From Acephala macrosclerotiorum (lineage: Eukaryota; Ascomycota; Leotiomycetes; Helotiales; Mollisiaceae), in NCBI GenBank assembly GCA_014904845.1, contig MU119440.1, positions 1 to 64,000 of the forward strand: a stretch of DNA of 64,000 bases, given 5' to 3'. This document shows positions 56,871 through 64,000 of the stretch, piece after piece. A program made the position numbers and the translations under genes. Position 1 is the stretch's first letter; each line of letters starts with the position of its first letter. The notes below the pieces were generated by a model. The model ran no database searches. It saw only the letters and a list, made by a program, of their open reading frames with translations, and was not told the DNA's origin.

Positions 56871-59338
56871 CAAGGCCGGCGATGATAAGCTATCACGTAA
56901 TCATAATAACGTGATATTATCAATCAATCAATCGCTTAATTATTATAATAATCGTGATAATTTCGGCCTTATTAAGCATTTAAGGTACTACACTTGAATT
57001 CTATGATATTAAATTAGAACGTACGACAAAACAAATACTACATAGAATTTAAGATTTTACTCTTTTTTTAGTGTTTTAAACACTAAATTTATTCCAATTT
57101 TTCAATCTCTAAAAACATTCTTTCTCAATTCATCGTACGACGTACCCCTGAAAATACTCGCTTTATTTTATTACTCATAGTTAAAATAAATAAAATATTA
57201 ATAATTATATATAAAAATCTCGATTATTGAATCTTTTGAGTTTTTTGATTTTACTATTCAAATACTAAACTAATAATATCGTACAAAACTTTAAAACAAT
57301 AATTTTTTTATTTATTTAAATTATTCGAACGATTAAAAACTTACAAATTTTAAACAATCTCATTAAAAGCATCAAATTCACGCTTCTCTTTCTTTTTTCC
57401 TTTTTCTTTTTTCTCTTTTTCGAGTTTTTCGTACGAAATAAACGTAAAAATAAATACAAAATTTTGATTATTTCAATAATTTTCTTATAATTATTTGACT
57501 TTTTTAAATATAAATTTGTATTATTTTTTAGATCAATATTTTTCAATATATTTCGTACGATTTTTAGAATTTAAAATCAAAATAACAATATACAAAAAAA
57601 TAATATCTATATAAACGTAATATTTATTAAAAATTTCTTAAAATTTATTAATACAATAAATAAAATCAAAATTTTTTTTGTATTCAATTTAATGTACGAA
57701 ATTAAAATTATATTAAAAATATTTAAAACTTTAAAAACGTACTTTTAATTTCTCGTATTATTTCTTTAAAATATCTATAATTAATAGAATTCGATTTAAA
57801 ATTGCAAAATTTCTTTAAGTTTATAAAATAATTTTATAGAAAAATGTAAAAAAAAATTTTATCGTATAAAACTTTTATTAATTTTAAAAAATAAAATAAT
57901 TATTACTAAAATCTTCTTAAAATTTTTTAATGTACAAATCGATTCTAAATAAATACTATAAAAAAAATAATAATTATTGTATATTAACTATTTTATCTTG
58001 TAAAATTATCTATTGAAATACGCCGTTTAATATAGTATTCAATTTTTGTAATTCAATATAAAAAACTTTTAGAATATACGACGATATTATACAATTTACT
58101 AAAAAAACTTAAAAACTTGAAATTTATTTTTATTTTTTTAATTATATTTCTATTTAAATTTTTATATTCTATTTTATTGTACGATTTCAAATTATCAATT
58201 TAAATAATATTTTAAAACAAAAAAGTTTTAATAGTAAAATTAATAATATACTCTATATAATGTACTTTTCATTTAATATTATTTTACTCAAAATTTTATT
58301 TTTCGTTTAAACGCTTATAAATACTAGTATATAAAATATCGTTCGTACTAGTATTATTTTTTATAATTACTTTTAATCGTAATACGATATTATAATTTTA
58401 CAAAATATCTAATAATACTATTGTTTACTTTATTTCAATGTAATTAATTAAAGATTTCAATTTCAATAAAACTTTTCTACGTATATATTAATAATCTATA
58501 AAATATGCAATTATTTTTAAAAATAATTATTGATTTGATACAATTTATTTATTTAACGTAATATAAATATAAGAAATTGCAAATTACAATATACGTCGTA
58601 CGATATTTTCATTCGAAATATAAAAAATTTCGATTTTTTTAGCGATTTAAAAATAAATAATTGTAATAAGTATTGTAATTTCTAGATTAAAAACTTAATA
58701 AAAAGTATAAAATTCGAATTATTTTATTGAAATAAAAAGAATATTACGTACGACAATTAAAGAAATAAAAGTTTTATTAATAATATTTTATTGCAAATAT
58801 TTCTTGAGAATCGTACGTTCGAATTCGTTGGTTTCGTTCGAAATTTTTATTCGAAAATAAAATTGTTAAAGATTAATTGTAATTGTCGTACGAGTCGCAT
58901 TGAAAGCGAGAATATTAATTATTTGGTAAATAGATTTTAAATAATATTGCATATTGATAGTCGTAGTAGTAGTATAAAAATCGAATTCGTAATATCGATA
59001 ATAATAAAACTTTAAATCTATTTTTAAAACAGTATAAACTTTTTATAGTTTTTAAGTTTTTTTAATTCTTAAAAATTTCGTACGATCAAAAATCGAATCT
59101 TCTATTTCTTGAGTATTAGAACGATTATAAAAAGAAGATTTTGAAATAGAATCTATAATTAAAACTTTGTTTTAGCGTACGAAGTTTTAATGATCTGTAG
59201 TATAAAATTTTTTTAATAAAAATGGGAATTTTTGATAATTATTATTAAAAATCATAATAATTTGATTGATTACGTGATACAGTGATAAACTAGTTATTAT
59301 GATTTTTATCGGTTGCTGAATAATCATCGCCGGCCCTG
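56871..59338. mobile_element. Decayed hAT-like DNA transposon (AT-rich block 3)
   Basis: 2468 bp bounded by 16-bp terminal inverted repeats: the left end reads CAAGGCCGGCGATGAT and the right end, reverse-complemented, CAGGGCCGGCGATGAT. A second shared subterminal stretch is AATCATAATAAC. The element is flanked on both sides by the 8-bp direct repeat CTACCGGA (56863-56870 and 59339-59346). An 8-bp duplication plus a CAGGG-type end is the signature of the hAT superfamily. The interior is AT-rich with no transposase frame left. Unlike blocks 1 and 2, C survives outside CpG in the left half and G in the right half, and CGTACG is unusually frequent. Confidence 0.8.
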
Positions 59339-59346
59339 CTACCGGA
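59339..59346 (+). repeat. Target site duplication, right copy (CTACCGGA)
   Basis: Perfect 8-bp match to 56863-56870. Both copies are undamaged although the element between them is decayed. Confidence 0.8.
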
Positions 59347-60615
59347 CCACCTGTACAACCATGTTACCTCGAATCGAAGTTACTAAAGACAGCTACAGAG
59401 GCAGCCAAGCTTCGTAACTTTCAAAGCGAGGGGTAAGAGGATAACCGACCACGATTGCAAAGAATACAAGAGAGTAGTTCTATCTTAGAACTAGAAGACG
59501 GTTGGTCGATCCCGAGATCCACCTGAGCTTTCCGCCGTTTAAGGCCACATACCGGCGTGTTTTCTGCATGAGAATTTGTCCCGACTTTTGTAAGATTATA
59601 CACGTAACCACACCAGCCTCGAGGAACATTTCACAAAACTCAACCAAGATGACTTTGTCACGTCTCTTGGCATATCCCATCACAACCCTGAAGTTGCTTC
59701 GGAAACTTAATCATAGATATTCTAGTCTGTAATGCTACCGTCTTTTGGGAGAATATGGGTTTCTATCAGCAGAAGGAAGTTGCAGGTTTAGGATGGAGAA
59801 GCTTTGGAGCTGGCCTCTTTTGGACTTGTCAGACTCATAGATTAGATAGACAATAAAACTCTATCTTGCACATATTTCGTTTCCGTGATCATTTGTATCC
59901 ATCTATCGCTGCTGCTGTGAGATTTTGTAAATATAAGATAAATGATCAAAATATTAAGGTGTAGATACGAAATTAGGGATGACGGAAGAAAATTATGGGA
60001 GGTTAGCTTCGCTTAATGCCTAGACCTAAGAGTCCAAGCCGGAGAGAAGACCCCGCTCTTCAACATCAAAGCGACCTCGACATCCAAAATACATATTCTC
60101 CAAAACCTCATCGCATTTCTTTCGCGCAAGAGCCGTAGAAGTCTGAAATTGTAAGTAGGCCCTATGAAAATGAGCCTTACATAACCTGTAGTGTCTTCTG
60201 TTTTATTTCCAGCGACTATCGTTCAATAGCTAACCTTCAAATCATAGGCCACTTTGACCACTGCTCGACCCGCTCTGCATTAGTCTACAAACAATTCCCT
60301 CAAGTAAGTCATGAACGGTCTCATCCTTTTTTTCAAGAAGCCGTCGGCTCCGCACAACTGTGATCGCTTCTTCAATTGCATCATGCATGTGCCAGAAACC
60401 TTGCTTAACGTATCTCCAAGCATCGCTAAGCAAAGGATGGAACACGAAGAAATATCAGCTAGCCCAGCTCAAATCTACCCAATTGACTACCTGAACATCA
60501 TGATTTCAATCAGAACCTTGGAAAATAGCTAAGACCAATGCGTCCAGGAATTACCCGTCCAGAACTTTCCAGGCAGGAAAATCGCTACACTTAGACTCGC
60601 TCTCTCCAAAGCAAG
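59347..60615. other. Intergenic region
   Basis: No supported gene. Normal base composition resumes at the transposon boundary. Short frames only. Confidence 0.45.
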
Positions 60616-61436
60616 ATGTATAACATCCCGACCAACGAACATAGCAATGTAGCCTACGAAGATGCTGTTAAGTACATCCGCGAACATCCCAGAGCCTTTG
60701 ATAGAGTCTGGTTCCATCGATCTGAGCAAGAGCGGGAGGACTGGGGGAAGAAATTGGGTGCATTCGAAAAGCGCTTTTCTGGCGACTTTCCCATGAATGG
60801 CGACCGCGACTTCTGTCGCGAATACCTGACTGGTTATCTCTTTCTGTACCTGAACGGACCGAGTCGTATTCCGCCACCACCTCCAAAGATGATCCTTTTA
60901 CTGGAGAAAGTTCTCAAGAACGTTCTTGCTAAGGAGGGAGAGAATGGATCGAGCATGGATCGTAACGTCAAAGGTCAAATCAACGGTGGATTAGATCCTA
61001 CCGAGTCCGTTTCATCCAGCCAACCGATTGAGGAGGTAAGGAAAATTAACTCTTCTCTGCGTAATATTCGATATGTTCATAAGAACTTCAAGATCGACAT
61101 CCTTTCTGATTATACAACTGACTTGAGGAACAATAGGACTCGGTACCTCGTCTCACCAAGAGACCTCGAACCTCCCAAAACTCTAGCAACACCCCTGCTT
61201 ACTCTACGCCAGCCACCATACACCCACATCGACCTCTCCCTTCGACCCTGGCACCGATTCCTACCATATCTGCCTCACCTCTGTCACAAGCTGCATTGGC
61301 CTCACAAGACTGCCAAGAATGCCGTCGCAAGCATAGAACATGCGACAAACAACTTCCCAACTGCGGCTTGTGCACCAGAACACGTCGCAATTGTGTGTAT
61401 GGGGGCACTGTTGCTGAAGCTCGTGCCAAGAAATGA
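60616..61436 (+). CDS. Orphan-family protein with C-terminal Zn2Cys6 cluster
   Basis: Two exons, join(60616..61035, 61137..61436), 239 residues. The 101-bp intron (GTAAGG, branch ACTGAC, acceptor CAATAG) is required: without it the frame misses the cysteine cluster. Residues ~13-85 form the charged helical domain (AVKYIREHPRAFDRVW, then REYLTGYLFLYLNGPS) shared with the gene at 53199, followed by a Pro run and a Ser/Thr/Pro linker. The C terminus has a full zinc cluster, CQECRRKHRTCDKQ and NCGLCTRTRRNCVYGG, ending AEARAKK. No fungal regulator domain is present. The cluster at the extreme C terminus of a short protein is unusual. It is probably nuclear; targets unknown. The cluster is nearly identical to the 79-residue fragment at 56553. 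Confidence 0.75.
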
Positions 61437-62004
61437 TTTTATTTAAACACATAAGAGCCATCAGAAGACTCGCACTACACCCGCTGGAGATCATATCTGT
61501 AAGACTACCTCAAATTCATCACATCGAAGCTAGGCACCGGCCTCGATCAAAACCACACACATCCAATGGCGTTCTCCAGCACAGGGCACTTCGAATGATT
61601 CTTCTAAAGAATTTGTCGCATAAACGGCTATTGGTTCTCAACCTGCTGCTGACTCCGCGCTTTGGATTAAATAATCATGTATGAATAAGGGCCATTCAGG
61701 CGAACTTTCTGGTAGAGAACATTCCCTCTTAGCTTAGGTACCCTAGCACCCTAGTACTCTGTCAGCTGTGTGAATAGGAGCAATAAAGTAAACACCAAAA
61801 TTCCCTTCACAAGTGGGATCTGAAGGGCTATCATATAGTGATCGTAATCTACTGTTATGACAATACAGAATGACCAAAAGTCAGCTCCTTTTCCGATTCA
61901 AACCAGCGGCCTGTTGTCGATGTCCATCCGTGCTATGCTGCTTGCTATACCAACCACGTGCCATGGTGGATGTCCTGTAGAGACTCGAGTATCGAAATTT
62001 AGAA
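61437..62004. other. Intergenic region
   Basis: 3' flank of the Zn2Cys6 gene; nothing else recognised. Confidence 0.4.
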
Positions 62005-62436
62005 CTAAAAAGAGGCGGGGTCGTTCGCCCGTAGGATAGCTGATATCATGAAATCTTCTGCCAGCCCACCGCCGAGACTTGCGAAGTCCCCATGATAATG
62101 ATGCAGCGTCAATATAGATCTTGTTGGTTTCGGAAAATATTCTTCAAGTACCAAGCATCTGACAGAGTAGCAGTAAGCGTTCATGAATCCTTCAAGCTCA
62201 GAGCGTTCGAATTGAGAAAAGTCTAACTTTCCACTTTCGGGTCCTTTCGATACCATGAAACCTCTCTTCCTCGCCAAATACCATCTCAAGGACGCAGAAA
62301 CAAAGGGGGAAACTGCCAACATGTCCGGAATTTCACGGTCCCCATGGCTTCGCGCATACAGACAGCGCAGAAAGGCATCAATGGGTGGTGGCCACATATG
62401 GCATTGAAATGGTAGTACCGGCTCGTAGTGAGGCAC
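62005..62436 (-). CDS. Hypothetical protein fragment
   Basis: Frame of 143 codons on the minus strand from the ATG at 62436, with reasonable amino-acid content (PPPIDAFLRCLYARSHGD; LEGFMNAYCYSVRCLVLEEY). A second frame overlaps at 62286-62549, and the upstream continuation of each contains stops, so this may be the tail of a broken gene. No domain, signal peptide or membrane segment is seen. Confidence 0.25.
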   Translation of the reverse strand: MPHYEPVLPFQCHMWPPPIDAFLRCLYARSHGDREIPDMLAVSPFVSASLRWYLARKRGFMVSKGPESGKLDFSQFERSELEGFMNAYCYSVRCLVLEEYFPKPTRSILTLHHYHGDFASLGGGLAEDFMISAILRANDPASF

Positions 62437-62779
62437 ATGTCCCTTAGAACTCTATGTTCAAGCTGATTTAGGGTTCCTTTGGGAGGGGCCATTACTAACA
62501 CAGTGCAGCACACAGATTCTTCGGAAATGTACCCGCAAAGCCCCTTCACTCAAGCATCAATCGGACACAGCGTACGCGTGGACCAAAAAGAGTTCGAACA
62601 GGTTCATTGCAGCGTATCTAGCCGTCGAGAAATACATTTGAGAGAATTCCAAGGGTTTCTCCATAAATTTCCACGGTAAAGGTGGTAGGTCGATTGTGCT
62701 TCTAAATGAGGGTCACAAATGATCGTCAGAGATGTCAAACGGCGGTGCGTGTGAGTGATTAATTGGATTCCTTGAAGAA

Positions 62780-62864
62780 TTATTTTACAGTGTGAATGCC
62801 CATTTTTATCATGTCGTGCCGATTATCATTTAAAGAGTGGCACATCGACCCCTGACTTTCGGCA
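62780..62864 (+). repeat. Direct repeat, copy 1
   Basis: About 85 bases matching 63570-63655. The best-conserved core is CATCGACCCCTGA, preceded in both by GAGTGG, and earlier by TTATTTT.CAGTG and a T-rich stretch ending in ATGT. Copies are ~790 bases apart. Confidence 0.6.
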
Positions 62865-63139
62865 AGAGATACGGTGAAAGCAATATCTATAGTGAGTACA
62901 TTATCAACTTTCCTATGGGCGTACCCTTGGTCTCCGAGGGGTGCTGAGGGACGTCATTCACGATCAGACAACGAAACTCTCCAAAGAAGGGGAATATTTG
63001 GGCGGCGAAATTGTGGGCGTTCAAGTGCATGTCACTACTTAAGAGAAGGCTCGATGAAGTGCGAGGACGAGTGTTGGATTAATTCACCATGAAGATGGAA
63101 CGACACCGAAGAAGAAGACTACTTTGGGGTCACAAGTAT

Positions 63140-63297
63140 TCCATCAGACCCGAATAAGATCAACCATCATGCCGACGAGCAACCAGTATCAGTTGATGCC
63201 CCCGAAGAAGACTGCCCCAAGAATGAGGAGGCTGGCTCTCTAGGATTTGCATCGCAGCTCTACACAACGATGAGTTATATAAGCGTCTTCTATGTGA
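63140..63297 (+). other. Possible exon fragment
   Basis: A stop-free frame reads VTSIPSDPNKINHHADEQ, then VDAPEEDCPKNEEAGSLGF and SQLYTTMSYISVFY, and ends at a good donor (GTGAGT at ~63295). No start or partner exon could be fixed before the window ends. Confidence 0.2.
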
Positions 63298-63569
63298 GTG
63301 CTATCGATTCCAATAAGAACATTACCTTGGAGGCAGCCGGTACCAGAATTCCACAGCTGCAAGTCCTATTGCTGAGCAATGCATCCCTCAGGTCGAGGGT
63401 GACACTTGGGGCGGCAAGATCGGCAAGAGATTGAAACCACGATACGTATTCGTTGTTAACATAAGCAGCACCACAATATCAAGTCAGGCTTGATAGGCAC
63501 TATGGTAATCAATATGTAATTCTTGTTGAACGGATATGCTTTCAGAGCGTGAAGTTCATTGCCCTTCCA

Positions 63570-63655
63570 TTATTTTCCAGTGCAGTTCCCTCCTTTTATG
63601 ATGTGCCCGCTGATCATCGTTTTAGGAGTGGGGCATCGACCCCTGATTTTCAACA
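63570..63655 (+). repeat. Direct repeat, copy 2
   Basis: Partner of 62780-62864. It contains GGGGCATCGACCCCTGATTT where copy 1 has GGCACATCGACCCCTGACTT. No reading frame is conserved between copies, so it is probably a duplicated non-coding (perhaps promoter) segment or a small repeat. Confidence 0.6.
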
Positions 63656-64000
63656 ATTCTGTCATCACCGGGTGCAGTCTCGACTGGAAGCCACGGGTGT
63701 CACGTGAGACTCCTGACATGGGAGAAAAGGGTTAGCGACATCCTCACTCGGCTATTACTTGGCGGGATAACCATGAAGATATACCTACGAGAGAAGAAAA
63801 TGTTTTGGTGTATCTATACAAGATCAAGTTACAATCTGAAGCTTCCTACTCAGTAACCGCAATTATAGTGCTGTTTCGTCATCCGCAGCCTTAATACCCT
63901 AATGTATTTATAATATTAATAATTTAAACTAGGCTCCAAGTAATAAAAAACGTCTGCTAACCACATCCACTACTACTTGAAAATGATCAACGCACCTGTG

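Noticed and set aside
57316..57546. Lys/Asn-rich frame inside AT-rich block 3
   Set aside because: Composition simply reflects AT-rich DNA within a decayed transposon.
1..64000. CRISPR arrays, bacterial operons or plasmid features
   Set aside because: Introns, RIP-like blocks and HET/Zn2Cys6 proteins show a fungal nuclear genome; no regularly spaced repeats are present.

Overview
The window looks like nuclear DNA of a filamentous ascomycete (Pezizomycotina). Genes carry short introns (45-111 bp) with GTRNGT donors and CTGAC/CTAAC-type branch sites. The gene set is typical of a plant-associated or saprotrophic mould: an extended GH28 polygalacturonase, an SGNH esterase, vacuolar dipeptidyl aminopeptidase B, a GPI-anchored wall-type protein, a HET-domain remnant and Zn2Cys6 proteins. 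The genome is compartmentalised into gene islands of ordinary base composition and AT-rich blocks with signs of RIP-like C-to-T mutation. A Leotiomycete-type fungus is my best guess from overall feel; the sequence does not prove the class.

Layout. 1-2895: AT-rich decayed repeat block, cut by the window edge. 3.1-4.6 kb: two minus-strand genes killed by stop codons, one a rhamnogalacturonan-acetylesterase-like SGNH hydrolase. 5.5-14.2 kb: gene island (membrane protein, Cys/His-rich protein, dapB, modular polygalacturonase). 15.07-19.05 kb: a 4-kb AT-rich element with 47-bp terminal inverted repeats and an internal pair of ~235-bp direct repeats, read as an LTR element nested in a DNA transposon. 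20-29 kb: gene island (GPI-anchored protein, broken alpha/beta hydrolase, HET remnant, NAD(P)H-hydrate dehydratase, six-exon secreted protein, SDR). 29.7-51.6 kb: gene-poor, with lineage-specific proteins, decayed genes and a small gene family. One member of that family is fused in frame to an isopenicillin-N-synthase-like dioxygenase, one carries a single internal stop, and one is a clear pseudogene. 53-61.5 kb: three relatives of a family whose Zn2Cys6-type cysteine cluster sits at the C terminus, with a decayed 2468-bp hAT-like transposon (8-bp target duplication) between two of them. 61.5-64 kb: no convincing complete gene, plus an ~86-bp direct repeat.

How the genes relate. The polygalacturonase and the dead esterase belong to pectin breakdown; dapB is vacuolar peptide processing; the hydrate dehydratase is cofactor repair. 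No biosynthetic cluster is evident. The strongest themes are (i) RIP-like decay that spares CpG in the AT-rich blocks, (ii) apparent leakage of the same mutation type into neighbouring genes, and (iii) turnover of orphan families through duplication, fusion and transposon insertion.

Intron-exon structures were worked out by eye from reading frames and splice consensus. No database search was possible, so family names rest on recognised motifs.
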